36,476 bases of DNA from Acinetobacter sp. MB5 (GTDB lineage: Bacteria; Pseudomonadota; Gammaproteobacteria; Pseudomonadales; Moraxellaceae). The translations under genes were made by a program, and so were the position numbers. The notes under the pieces were generated by a model. That model searched no databases and was not told the DNA's origin. It saw only the letters and a list, made by a program, of their open reading frames with translations. Of this stretch, positions 26,706 through 34,093 are shown piece by piece (the stretch's first letter is position 1; each line of letters opens with the position of its first letter). Location of the stretch: contig NZ_POVU01000022.1 of assembly GCF_003261585.1 (NCBI RefSeq), positions 1-36,476 of the forward strand, read 5' to 3'.

Positions 26706-27848
26706 TTAGCGATGTGTGTGAATTGACATGACAATGCCGAAAGCGGTCATTAAAGTAATGATTGCTGTACCACCATAGCTCATAAATGGCAAAGGCACGC
26801 CGACCACTGGTAAAATACCACTGACCATGCCCGCATTTACAAAGACGTATATAAAAAACGACATTCCGTATGCACCAGCTAACAAGCGACCATAATTATG
26901 GAAGCATTGCATGCTGATTTGGAAAGTTCGGCAAATAATTGCAAAGTAAAGCAAAATAAGAATGGTTACACCGATTAAACCAAATTCTTCAGAATATGCA
27001 GCAATGATAAAGTCAGTGTGACCTTCAGGTAAAAAGTGCAAATGCGATTGTGTGCCCTGTAGAAATCCTTTTCCTGAAAAACCGCCAGATCCAATTGCTG
27101 TTTTGGACTGAATAATGTTCCAGCCAGTTCCCAATGCATCAACTTCTGGATTTAATAATGTGATAACTCGCTGACGCTGATAATCATGCATTAAAAATTC
27201 CCAGGCAATTGGAATGAAAACACCTGCACCAGCCAGTGCTGCTGCAATGATTTTCCAAGATAAACCACTGAGAAACAATACAAAAACACCGCTACCAAGT
27301 ACCAGTAGAGATGTACCCAAATCAGGTTGCTTAGCAATGAGCACGAATGGAATAATAATTAGTACCAAAGTCATAATGACCGTTTTTAGACTTGGTGGCA
27401 GTGCTTGCCGCGTCAGAAACCAGGCCGTCATCATGGGCATACCGAGCTTCATAAACTCACTGGGCTGTACGCTACCGATACCAGGAACATCAATCCAGCG
27501 CTGTGCTCCCATTCTGACCTCACCGAACACCTTTACAGCAACCAGACAAATCACCCCAAATAAATAAAAATAAGGCGAAAAAGACTGGAAAACTTTCGGT
27601 GGGATCTGGGCGATACTCGCCATGATCAAAAATCCTAGACCAAAACTGATGGCTTGTTTGCTGACTAAGCCTATATCTTGAGCTGAAGCACTATATAGAA
27701 CAGTGAGTCCGAGTAGGGCATTCAGAACCAAAAAAGAACATAGCCAAGGGTCAATATGTAACCTTTGCCATCTTGAGGGCTGCATGGCTGTACTTATGCC
27801 ATCACGCGGTGCTTGACGTAAAAATTTGTACTGAGGACTTGGTGCCAT
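26706..27848 (-). CDS. rodA: Rod shape-determining SEDS peptidoglycan polymerase RodA
   Basis: This 380-residue SEDS glycosyltransferase with about ten transmembrane helices polymerises glycan strands during cell elongation with PBP2. Family landmarks include WIDVPGIGSVQPSEFMKLGM, KQPDLGTSLLVLGSG, FLPEGHTDFIIAAYSEEFG and VVGVPLPFMSYGGTA. The frame extends to a TTG at 27878, but the ATG at 27848 gives the usual length. The usual upstream partner mrdA (PBP2) is not in this window. mltB follows after 14 bases. Confidence 0.95.
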   Translation of the reverse strand: MAPSPQYKFLRQAPRDGISTAMQPSRWQRLHIDPWLCSFLVLNALLGLTVLYSASAQDIGLVSKQAISFGLGFLIMASIAQIPPKVFQSFSPYFYLFGVICLVAVKVFGEVRMGAQRWIDVPGIGSVQPSEFMKLGMPMMTAWFLTRQALPPSLKTVIMTLVLIIIPFVLIAKQPDLGTSLLVLGSGVFVLFLSGLSWKIIAAALAGAGVFIPIAWEFLMHDYQRQRVITLLNPEVDALGTGWNIIQSKTAIGSGGFSGKGFLQGTQSHLHFLPEGHTDFIIAAYSEEFGLIGVTILILLYFAIICRTFQISMQCFHNYGRLLAGAYGMSFFIYVFVNAGMVSGILPVVGVPLPFMSYGGTAIITLMTAFGIVMSIHTHR

Positions 27849-27933
27849 AATGGATTGAAAGCGAGTAATAAGCAGCAAGTGCGAATGCTAACATATTGGA
27901 CTTTTTAGGCAATCTATTTGCACATTTAGCAAT

Positions 27934-27960
27934 AAAAAAACCTAGCCTAAGCTAGGTTTT
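27934..27960 (-). terminator. Terminator downstream of the ABC-queF operon
   Basis: ACCTAGC/GCTAGGT stem with loop CTAA; on the minus strand it is followed by a seven-base T run. It lies 19 bases after the stop of the hypothetical gene. Confidence 0.88.
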
Positions 27961-27979
27961 CGATAGTTGAAAAATCAAC

Positions 27980-28633
27980 TTAATGAAAAAAGAGGCCGTT
28001 ATGGTATTCAGCCAGTGCTTTTAGTTCGTGCTTGTTTAAATGTGGGATGATTTTATCAATCGCGATATGTACAGCTTTGATGACCGCAGCACAACCCAAG
28101 TCTGACGCTTTGCGTTTAATCATGCCCAAATCGAGGGTATGGTTAAAGTCATGCATATAATGGCGTACGGTGGCTTCTGAAAACATTTTATAGCTTTCAG
28201 CCAACGCATGCAGATTTACTTTCTCACCTGCTTGGATTTGTGCAAACTGATGTTTGAGCGTGGTTACCAAACTATCATCAAGTGACTGACCTAATCGCCA
28301 TTGTCCATCTGGGTCTTTAAACATACTTTTTTCAGAGAAAGCAATCGACTGACGAACAACATCATTCGGGGCTTTACTGAGTAACTGCTTAGACAGTAAA
28401 AAATGCACACTTGATTTCACAAAATGCGCCAGTTTTTCTGTGGTTTCGCGTTTATCTGTTTCAGGAAAATGATGAATCAGATTGGTGACAATCGCATCGA
28501 TAATTTCATCATTCACTTGCAAGGCTATCTCATCACGCAATGGATATAAAGGCTCTTTAGAGTCTTTTTGTGCAATTGCGGTTTGAATCTTGTTGAGTAA
28601 ACTTTCAGATGGAATAAAACCGAAAAAAGCCAT
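27980..28633 (-). CDS. Conserved hypothetical protein
   Basis: This 217-residue predicted soluble, mostly helical protein has no signal peptide or membrane segment. Recognisable stretches are MAFFGFIPSESLLNKI at the start and AVHIAIDKIIPHLNKHELK near the end. I do not recognise a family or catalytic motif. A GAGG site lies eight bases before the ATG. It is last in a four-gene run, 28 bases after queF, so co-expression with queF and the ABC transporter is likely, but this gives no clear function. Confidence 0.82.
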   Translation of the reverse strand: MAFFGFIPSESLLNKIQTAIAQKDSKEPLYPLRDEIALQVNDEIIDAIVTNLIHHFPETDKRETTEKLAHFVKSSVHFLLSKQLLSKAPNDVVRQSIAFSEKSMFKDPDGQWRLGQSLDDSLVTTLKHQFAQIQAGEKVNLHALAESYKMFSEATVRHYMHDFNHTLDLGMIKRKASDLGCAAVIKAVHIAIDKIIPHLNKHELKALAEYHNGLFFH

Positions 28634-28661
28634 AGTTAAACCTCAAAATTCAAATTGATGA

Positions 28662-29477
28662 TTATTGTCGAGCAAGACGGACAGGGGTTTCTGGTAGCCA
28701 TGCTAAATTAGATACACGGCATGGGTTGATGTCTAGTCCACCACGACGAGTATAAGCTGCATAAACCATCAATTCTTCAGGTTTGAGCATTGTCCAGAGA
28801 TCTGCATAGATTTGTTCAACACATTGTTCATGAAAACCATTGTGTTGACGATATGAAATAATATAAGCCAATAAACTTGCAGGACAAATCTTTTCACCAC
28901 GATAGCGAATGAAAATTGTTCCCCAGTCAGGTTGTCCTGTCACAGGGCAATTGCTGCGTAACAAATTTGAATAATATTGTTCTTCAACAAGCAAACCTGA
29001 TCCGACATGTTGTAACAAACTGGCATCTGGATGCTCAGATAACTGCTCTGGCGAAAACTGATCTAGGCAGCGACCTTCTGGTTGCGACACTGCTAGCTCA
29101 TTTGCATCGAGTAAGCTGAGTTGAACAGTTGCTTCAGCCGCTTTAGATAAATCTTGTTCAACAGTTTGAATCAGCTCTTCAGTTGAAGCAAAGCGCATAA
29201 AGTTCAGACTATTAAAGTAGAGCTTAAGCGATTTGGATTCAATCAGATTTGGAGAAGTTGCAGGCAATCGTAAACGACCAATCGCAACTTGTGGAATTCC
29301 CTGAGCATTTAACCAAGACAGTTCAAAAACATGCCACCAGTCATAACCTTGTTGAATCCCTGCAACATCGGCATAGTTTACACGCGAAAGACCACGAGAG
29401 ATTGGAAATAAAATCTCAGGTTGGTAGGTTGTTGGATAATGGGTGTCTTTACCCAATAATGATTTTTCTACGCTCAT
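28662..29477 (-). CDS. queF: NADPH-dependent 7-cyano-7-deazaguanine reductase
   Basis: This 271-residue enzyme reduces preQ0 to preQ1 in queuosine biosynthesis for tRNA wobble modification. It is the long, two-domain (YqcD-type) form. ESKSLKLYFNSLNF at residues 80-93 is the NADPH-binding QueF motif, and the catalytic Cys177 is in RSNCPVTGQPDWG with Asp184. GFHEQC holds Glu217, which contacts the substrate. Its ATG overlaps the stop of the ABC permease by four bases (ATGA), so translation is coupled. The pairing with an exporter is not a known functional link. Confidence 0.96.
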   Translation of the reverse strand: MSVEKSLLGKDTHYPTTYQPEILFPISRGLSRVNYADVAGIQQGYDWWHVFELSWLNAQGIPQVAIGRLRLPATSPNLIESKSLKLYFNSLNFMRFASTEELIQTVEQDLSKAAEATVQLSLLDANELAVSQPEGRCLDQFSPEQLSEHPDASLLQHVGSGLLVEEQYYSNLLRSNCPVTGQPDWGTIFIRYRGEKICPASLLAYIISYRQHNGFHEQCVEQIYADLWTMLKPEELMVYAAYTRRGGLDINPCRVSNLAWLPETPVRLARQ

Positions 29478-30247
29478 TCACGAATTCCTGAACCACGTGA
29501 TAATAAATAGTAAGCAACTGCATAAAACGCCAAGCAGAATCCAGTGATTGCTGCAAGGGAAATACTGACATTGACATCGCTATGACCCAAAATGCCATAA
29601 CGGAATGCATTAACCATATAAACGATTGGGTTGACCAATGAAAGTGTTTGCCAAAATGGGCTTAATGCACTAATTGCATAGAATACACCACCTAAATAAG
29701 TCAGTGGAGTTAACACAAAGGTTGGAACAATCGAAATATCATCAAATGAACGTGCATAAATCGCATTAATAAAGCCAGCAATTGAAAATAGCAGGCTGGT
29801 AACGATCACGGTATATATAGTTATAAATAAGTTATGAATATGCAGGTCGGTAAAGAACAGACTCACTAGGGTTACAATTAAACCCACCAAAACACCACGG
29901 CAGACGCCACCAATCACATAACCCCAAAGAACGAGGTATAAAGGTACAGGACTCATGATTAGTTCTTCGATGCTTTTTTGAAACTTGGCACTAAAGAAAC
30001 TTGAGCAGACATTGGCATAACTGTTGGTGATTACCGCCATCATGATCAAACCTGGTACGATGAATTGCATATAGGTGAAACCACCCATTTGACCAATGCG
30101 AGATCCCACTAGATTCCCAAAAATCACAAAGTACAAACTCATGGTAATCGCAGGCGGAAGCAAAGTTTGTGGCCAGATTCGCATAAAGCGACGAATTTCT
30201 TTACGAACCAGTGTCCATAAGGCAACTTGCAATTGGGTAAAGTTCAT
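29474..30247 (-). CDS. yadH: ABC-2 type transporter permease, YadH-like
   Basis: This 257-residue membrane protein has six predicted helices and the ABC-2 layout: FGNLVGSRIGQMGGFTYMQF, FIVPGLIM, then KFQKSIEELIMSPVPLYLVL and LTYLGGVFYAISALSPFWQT near the end. E. coli YadH has the same length class. It pairs with the ATPase encoded just upstream (four-base ATGA overlap). The substrate is unknown; relatives export lipids, polysaccharides or drugs. Confidence 0.88.
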   Translation of the reverse strand: MNFTQLQVALWTLVRKEIRRFMRIWPQTLLPPAITMSLYFVIFGNLVGSRIGQMGGFTYMQFIVPGLIMMAVITNSYANVCSSFFSAKFQKSIEELIMSPVPLYLVLWGYVIGGVCRGVLVGLIVTLVSLFFTDLHIHNLFITIYTVIVTSLLFSIAGFINAIYARSFDDISIVPTFVLTPLTYLGGVFYAISALSPFWQTLSLVNPIVYMVNAFRYGILGHSDVNVSISLAAITGFCLAFYAVAYYLLSRGSGIRE

Positions 30248-31179
30248 GCCGATGCCTCCTGTAAGTTTTTTTCGACCATTTTGACAAATAGTTCCTCAAG
30301 ACGATTGGCTTTGTTGCGCATACTTCTAACTTGAATCCCTAAATTTTGAAATAACTGAAAAATCTCGTTAAGATCGTGTGATTTGTCCATCGTCACTTCT
30401 AAAGTCAGGCTATCAACCAAATGAAAACGAATTCCAATAAAGTTGAGTTCAATCGGTTCAATCGGCTGCGATAAATCAAAAATAAAAGTTTCTTCATTGA
30501 GCTGACTTAAAAAGGCTTTCATGCTGGTATCTTCTTTAATCACACCGTGATCAATAATCGCGATACGACGACACAGCATTTCAGCTTCTTCTAAATAGTG
30601 TGTTGTGAGAATGATCGACGTTCCATTTTCATTCATTTCAGTGAGAAAGTCCCACATTGAACGGCGTAGTTCAATATCCACACCAGCAGTGGGTTCATCG
30701 AGAATGAGGAGTTTTGGTTCGTGCATCATGGCACGGGCAATCATTAAACGGCGTTTCATACCACCTGAAAGCATACGGGCCTGTAAGTTACGTTTTTCCC
30801 AAAGACCGAGTTTTTCCAGATAATGTTCTGCGCGCTGCTCAGCAATTTTTTTGGGAATACCGTAATAACCCGCTTGAGTCACCAAAATATCAAAGGTTTT
30901 CTCAAAATGACCAAAGTTAAATTCCTGTGGAACGACACCTAGGCACTGTTTGGCTTTAGATGCATCTGTATCTAGGTTATGTCCAAAGATTTCCACTTGT
31001 CCCGAAGTCTTACGAGTTAGCGAGCTAATAATGCTAATAGTTGTCGACTTTCCAGCACCATTTGGCCCAAGCAGTGCATAAAACTCACCTTCAGGTACGG
31101 TTAAATTGATGCCTTTGAGGGCTTGGAAGCCATTTTTATAGGTTTTCGATAACTCTTTCAGCATTAATGCATCAGTCAT
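30244..31179 (-). CDS. yadG: ABC transporter ATP-binding protein, YadG-like
   Basis: This 311-residue ATPase from the ATG at 31179 has GAGA seven bases upstream; an in-frame ATG at 31206 has no ribosome site. Walker A is LLGPNGAGKST, the Q-loop is VVPQEFNFG, the signature is LSGGMKRRL, Walker B is LLILDEPTAGVD and the switch is TTHYLEEAE. The C-terminal 90 residues form the extra domain seen in ABC-2 ATPases. It heads the operon yadG-yadH-queF-hypothetical. Confidence 0.92.
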   Translation of the reverse strand: MTDALMLKELSKTYKNGFQALKGINLTVPEGEFYALLGPNGAGKSTTISIISSLTRKTSGQVEIFGHNLDTDASKAKQCLGVVPQEFNFGHFEKTFDILVTQAGYYGIPKKIAEQRAEHYLEKLGLWEKRNLQARMLSGGMKRRLMIARAMMHEPKLLILDEPTAGVDIELRRSMWDFLTEMNENGTSIILTTHYLEEAEMLCRRIAIIDHGVIKEDTSMKAFLSQLNEETFIFDLSQPIEPIELNFIGIRFHLVDSLTLEVTMDKSHDLNEIFQLFQNLGIQVRSMRNKANRLEELFVKMVEKNLQEASA

Positions 31180-31319
31180 GAAATTCTCACGTGTTAATAG
31201 ACGCATATATTGTGAGCGATCTAGTCGGATAAACCAAGTAATCTAAATGCAATTCTTCGTTGCACAGATAAAACTGTTTAAAGCTTGGTCATTAAGCCAA
31301 ATGGAAAATCAATCTGTGC

Positions 31320-31347
31320 TTTACCTTATGAAATTTTTTGTTATGAT
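31320..31347 (+). promoter_or_regulatory. Promoter of tRNA-Arg
   Basis: TATGAT at 31342-31347 (5 of 6) with TTTACC 16 bases upstream, followed by the GC-rich discriminator GGGCGAC typical of stringently controlled stable RNA promoters, 13 bases before the tRNA. Confidence 0.6.
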
Positions 31348-31360
31348 GGGCGACTTAAAA

Positions 31361-31436
31361 GCGCTCATAGCTCAACTGGATAGAGTACAGGTCTCCGAAG
31401 CCTGTGGCGTGGGTTCGAGTCCCGCTGAGCGCACCA
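31361..31436 (+). tRNA. tRNA-Arg (anticodon CCG)
   Basis: A complete cloverleaf of 76 bases: acceptor GCGCTCA/TGAGCGC, D-arm GCTC..GAGT, anticodon stem CAGGT/GCCTG with loop CTCCGAA (anticodon CCG, reads CGG), T-arm GTGGG-TTCGAGT-CCCGC, and encoded CCA. It marks the boundary between conserved chromosome and the AT-rich accessory stretch. tRNA 3' ends are common integration sites, but no second copy of the tRNA end is seen in this window. Confidence 0.97.
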
Positions 31437-31504
31437 ATTTTAAAAAATAAATTAATAAATATCAAATACTTATATTTATGCACAAATGTATATAAATTGA
31501 GTTT

Positions 31505-31558
31505 TTAGCCAAAAAATTCCCATTTCATTCCCATATTTTCATCGTTTTTGAGTGTAAA
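31505..31558 (-). pseudogene. Possible C-terminal remnant of a gene facing the tRNA
   Basis: The minus strand reads FTLKNDENMGMKWEFFG and then stops, with a stop codon just upstream as well. Position and direction, ending about 70 bases from the tRNA 3' end, would suit a tyrosine integrase tail, but 17 residues are too few to prove it. Confidence 0.25.
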
Positions 31559-31617
31559 TTAGTCAAAATACCCTGAAAGAGAACACCAAAAAATAAAATG
31601 GTGATAGCGATTTTTTG

Positions 31618-31870
31618 AGGTAATAAAGTAATATTTTTCTATTTCATCTTATAAATCAGTACAATACATGACCATTTGAAAGTAATTTTGAAGTAATATT
31701 TGAGTAATAAATTACTGTATAAAAAAGTGATATAAATATAAAACCACCATCAATAAAAACAATAACTTATAAAATATTACTTCTGTTATTACAAAAAATT
31801 ACCTTTAAAAGTAATATTATTTTTTATTTATAATCAATTGTTTAATGTTGAACATTACTTTATTACTTCT
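31618..31870. repeat. Cluster of AGTAAT/ATTACT motifs, iteron-like
   Basis: About ten copies of (A)AGTAAT or its complement ATTACT(T) occur in both orientations within 250 bases, several as near-palindromes (AGTAATAAATTACT at 31703-31716; AATATTACTTCTG and GTTATTAC after 31773). No gene overlaps. Spacing is irregular. Confidence 0.5.
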
Positions 31871-32074
31871 AAATAAATTCTGAACCTATAAAAAGACATT
31901 TTATTGTGCTGTAAATGGTCATCAGCTTAATTTTATGGTCTTAACTAAAAAAATTTATCTAAACTGTGCTTGTGCAGTGAAATGCAGTATTTGATTTTTA
32001 AAATTTTTCTTTCTAAAGCCTAGTTTCTATAGGTTTTTGAGATTTACTTCGTAGTCATCTTGCTTGCAGTAATA

Positions 32075-32128
32075 TTGACCCATTTAGATGAACCGCAGGC
32101 GCGCGGGTGACTGCGCGGCGCTGGGTCA
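32075..32128 (+). ncRNA. Structured RNA candidate resembling phage C4 antisense RNA
   Basis: TTGACCCA at 32075-32082 pairs with TGGGTCA at 32122-32128. Between them a GC-rich core can form CCGCAG/CTGC(GC)GG, or alternatively two small hairpins (ACCGC/GCGGGT and GCG/CGC). The core is strikingly GC-rich in an otherwise very AT-rich region, and a terminator follows 35 bases later. The shape is like the C4 antisense RNAs of P1-like phages; I cannot confirm the family without a covariance search. Confidence 0.45.
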
Positions 32129-32162
32129 GTTAGTCAGTTGAGGGATTTTGAGAGTTTTAGAC

Positions 32163-32197
32163 AAAAAAAGCCCCATCAGGGATGAGGCGTTTTTTTA
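32163..32197 (+). terminator. Rho-independent terminator after the structured RNA
   Basis: GCCCCATC/GATGAGGC stem with one mismatch, loop AGG, an A run before and seven T after. It probably ends the small RNA transcript and, on the minus strand, the remnant gene at 32206-32340. Confidence 0.8.
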
Positions 32198-32205
32198 AAG
32201 TCTGC

Positions 32206-32340
32206 TTAATGTGTGCGTAGCAGGTTCTCTGCACCTTCTGCCAAGAATGCAGAATGAGATGCAAAACGTGGATCATGTTTCAGATGTACATCAATCATAT
32301 CCCCAGAGATGCTCTTGATACTCTGCCATATATAAAATAA
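32206..32340 (-). pseudogene. Orphan C-terminal gene fragment
   Basis: The minus strand holds an open, protein-like stretch of about 44 codons ending at TAA (32206-32208); it includes IWQSIKSISGDMIDVHLK and then HDPRFASHSAFLAEGAEN. There is no good start codon with a ribosome site, so it looks like the surviving tail of a larger gene, perhaps phage-derived. Family not recognised. Confidence 0.4.
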
Positions 32341-32377
32341 TCAATTTCAAGTGAATACAAATGTTCTAATTGCTTTG

Positions 32378-32406
32378 TTGAAAATATTGATAGATTTTTA
32401 TAAAAT
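32378..32406 (+). promoter_or_regulatory. Promoter of the T6SS effector-immunity operon
   Basis: TTGAAA (32378-32383), 17 bases, TAAAAT (32401-32406): both 5 of 6 to consensus. It lies 42 bases before the PAAR gene. A short inverted repeat ATAAG/CTTAT at 32415-32429 follows in the leader. Confidence 0.55.
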
Positions 32407-32447
32407 CTCGCGCCATAAGAATTCCTTATAAGAACAATTGAAAATTA

Positions 32448-32978
32448 ATGAATCCAGCAATAACAATTGGAGATAAAACGACCCATGGAGGCGTTGTTAT
32501 AGAAGCAGATCAAACCTTTTTAGTTGATGGAAAACCAGTTCATTTAGGTGGGATGAAACATTATTGTCCTCAGTGCAAATCGACTGTGTCTGCGATTGCC
32601 AGTAATCAACTGGTTGTCATCAATGGCAAGGTGATGATTGTTTCAGGAGATAAAACTTCATGTGGTGCAGTATTTTTATCGAGTCAAAATTTGGTGGTGA
32701 AAGATCAAGGCTCAGGAAGTTCATCTTTTGTATCAGAAAATAAAAGTTCTACAAATATTGTAGAGAAAAAACTTTTATTACGTGACTCGATGACGCAAGA
32801 ACCGTTATCACAGGTACATTATGAGATTCATAAAGATAATCAATTAATAAAATCAGGAGTAACTGATCAACAAGGTTTCACTGAACTTATTACAGCAAAT
32901 GAAAATGACAAATTAGAAATAAGATTACTATTAGACGAGGAGAGCAATCATGGGTTGTGTCGTTGTGGGAACCATTAA
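32448..32978 (+). CDS. PAAR-domain T6SS spike-tip protein with transthyretin-like extension
   Basis: This 176-residue protein opens with a PAAR domain (about 1-86) that would sit on the VgrG trimer as the sharpened tip of the type VI spike. ITIGDKTTHGGVVIEADQ starts it; His13, His32, Cys40, Cys43 and Cys72 are candidates for the zinc site. A serine-rich linker (88-103) leads to a transthyretin-like beta domain (107-162, LLLRDSMTQEPLSQVHYEI), an extension often found on PAAR proteins. It ends in LCRCGNH. Its last 29 bases overlap the metallopeptidase gene in another frame. No vgrG is nearby, so it must be an orphan cargo module served by a VgrG elsewhere. The ribosome site is weak. Confidence 0.87.
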   Translation: MNPAITIGDKTTHGGVVIEADQTFLVDGKPVHLGGMKHYCPQCKSTVSAIASNQLVVINGKVMIVSGDKTSCGAVFLSSQNLVVKDQGSGSSSFVSENKSSTNIVEKKLLLRDSMTQEPLSQVHYEIHKDNQLIKSGVTDQQGFTELITANENDKLEIRLLLDEESNHGLCRCGNH

Positions 32979-33600
32979 CATATGTGCTAACGAAGATCAT
33001 GAACCTGTTGATGTTGATATTAAAAGAAACCTTACAGCAGGTGAAATTGCTTTAGCTAAATTGATGTTTAAAGATGCGATTGATTATTCGAAAGTAAAAA
33101 TCGTACGTGGCGGATTAAAAGGGATGCCTGATCGTACTGATAATGCAATGACGCCAAAAGGGGAAATACATTTACCAACTAAGGAATATGACACTACTAA
33201 AGATTTTTCAAAGTCCCTGCCTAGAGACAAAGTTTGGTTTATGCATGAGATGACCCATGTTTGGCAGTATCAGTTAGGCTTCGATGTAGTTACTCATGGT
33301 GCAATAGCTTTTGCAGAGGGTGGATATGTTACTCGTAAAGGTGAAGATAGACCAATTGCCTATATGATTTATTTAGAAGGGAAAGATCGAAACAAATCAT
33401 TTAAAGAATTCAGCTTTGAACAGCAAGGTGATATTGTAAGTTTTTATTTTGATGCCGTTTATCTAAAAAATTCAAACATTAAACGACATTCAAAGAATAT
33501 TAAGGACTTGCCATTATTTAGAGAAATTCTAAAAGATTTTCTGATAAATCCAAAGAACCAAGATTTATTACCTGTACGTAATCATTCTAATTATAAATAA
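32950..33600 (+). CDS. Probable T6SS effector, HExxH zinc metallopeptidase (Tpe1-like)
   Basis: This 216-residue protein has the zinc-peptidase motif HEMTH at residues 99-103 within WFMHEMTHVWQYQLG. Glu157 in FEQQGDIVSFYF is a likely third ligand (gluzincin style). The preceding LTAGEIALAKLMFKDAIDY and NAMTPKGEIHLP match proteins found with VgrG/PAAR. A metallopeptidase effector (Tpe1) is known in the A. baylyi T6SS. The ATG lies inside the PAAR gene and has a very strong GAGGAG site, so it is a separate, coupled gene rather than a frameshifted part of PAAR. No signal peptide: export must be by the spike. The lipoprotein immunity genes downstream suggest a periplasmic target. The peptidase fold is well supported; the target is unknown. 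Confidence 0.82.
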   Translation: MGCVVVGTINICANEDHEPVDVDIKRNLTAGEIALAKLMFKDAIDYSKVKIVRGGLKGMPDRTDNAMTPKGEIHLPTKEYDTTKDFSKSLPRDKVWFMHEMTHVWQYQLGFDVVTHGAIAFAEGGYVTRKGEDRPIAYMIYLEGKDRNKSFKEFSFEQQGDIVSFYFDAVYLKNSNIKRHSKNIKDLPLFREILKDFLINPKNQDLLPVRNHSNYK

Positions 33601-33612
33601 TGAGATATTGAT

Positions 33613-34071
33613 ATGAATAAATATATTTTTAATTTAATATTTCTTATTTTTTCTACATTTTTATTAACATCTTGTGGACATTCAAACCCATATAGCTCAG
33701 GAGAGATTAAGTTTTCGACTAAAAATAATTTACCTTGTTTATATATAGATGAAGAAGATATCCAAGGAGATTATAGTTTTTCTATTATTGAACATCAGAT
33801 TCCTGAACCAATGTTTGATTATGTAAGTTCATTTAAAGAAAACTATCCAAAAAAAGATAATTGTTTAATGATTAATAATGAAAATTTTAAAGGCTTAAAA
33901 ATAAAACTGAATACACCATATGATATACAAATGGAAGTAGATAAGCCTGATCAATATTCTATTTATAGAAAAAATATTTTTTGTGTTAGAAGTGAAAAAG
34001 GTAAGAAAATTATGCAAACATTTGATGGTTTTAAATGTTCAGATATACCAGCCGAAGAAACTACTAAGTAG
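33613..34071 (+). CDS. Immunity lipoprotein paralog 1, probable cognate of the metallopeptidase
   Basis: This 152-residue predicted periplasmic lipoprotein has lipobox LTSC with Cys21. The mature part begins GHSNPYSSGEIKF. It shares with its downstream paralogs the SNPY..GEI start, PCLYID, YPKKDNCL, a late FC[VI]R and KCSDIP; the four conserved cysteines could form two disulfides. It starts 12 bases after the toxin stop, the classic place for the cognate immunity gene. Glycine after the lipid cysteine does not signal inner-membrane retention. Immunity function is inferred from position and repetition. Confidence 0.8.
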   Translation: MNKYIFNLIFLIFSTFLLTSCGHSNPYSSGEIKFSTKNNLPCLYIDEEDIQGDYSFSIIEHQIPEPMFDYVSSFKENYPKKDNCLMINNENFKGLKIKLNTPYDIQMEVDKPDQYSIYRKNIFCVRSEKGKKIMQTFDGFKCSDIPAEETTK

Positions 34072-34093
34072 AAATTTTCATGGATTTATCAAT

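Larger units (their letters stand above)
31437..32340. other. Very AT-rich gene-poor stretch downstream of tRNA-Arg, probable decayed insertion site
   Basis: About 0.9 kb has no intact gene. It holds a 17-codon minus-strand remnant near 31505-31558, a cluster of AGTAAT/ATTACT motifs at 31620-31870, a GC-rich structured element at 32075-32128, a terminator at 32163-32197 and a second minus-strand gene tail at 32206-32340. The mix of fragments beside a tRNA suggests an old phage or island insertion that has eroded. Confidence 0.55.

Noticed and set aside
31247..31450. 67-codon frame across the tRNA
   Set aside because: It runs through the tRNA-Arg gene and its promoter; the tRNA is certain.
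32940..32980. Frameshift joining PAAR and metallopeptidase into one protein
   Set aside because: The second gene has its own ATG and a strong GAGGAG ribosome site at correct spacing, and the PAAR frame ends naturally; overlap is the simpler reading, though homologs should be compared.
33983..34093. Longer N-terminus for immunity paralog 2 (and likewise paralog 3)
   Set aside because: It overlaps the previous paralog and would put ~37-58 residues before the lipoprotein signal peptide, which would stop it working.
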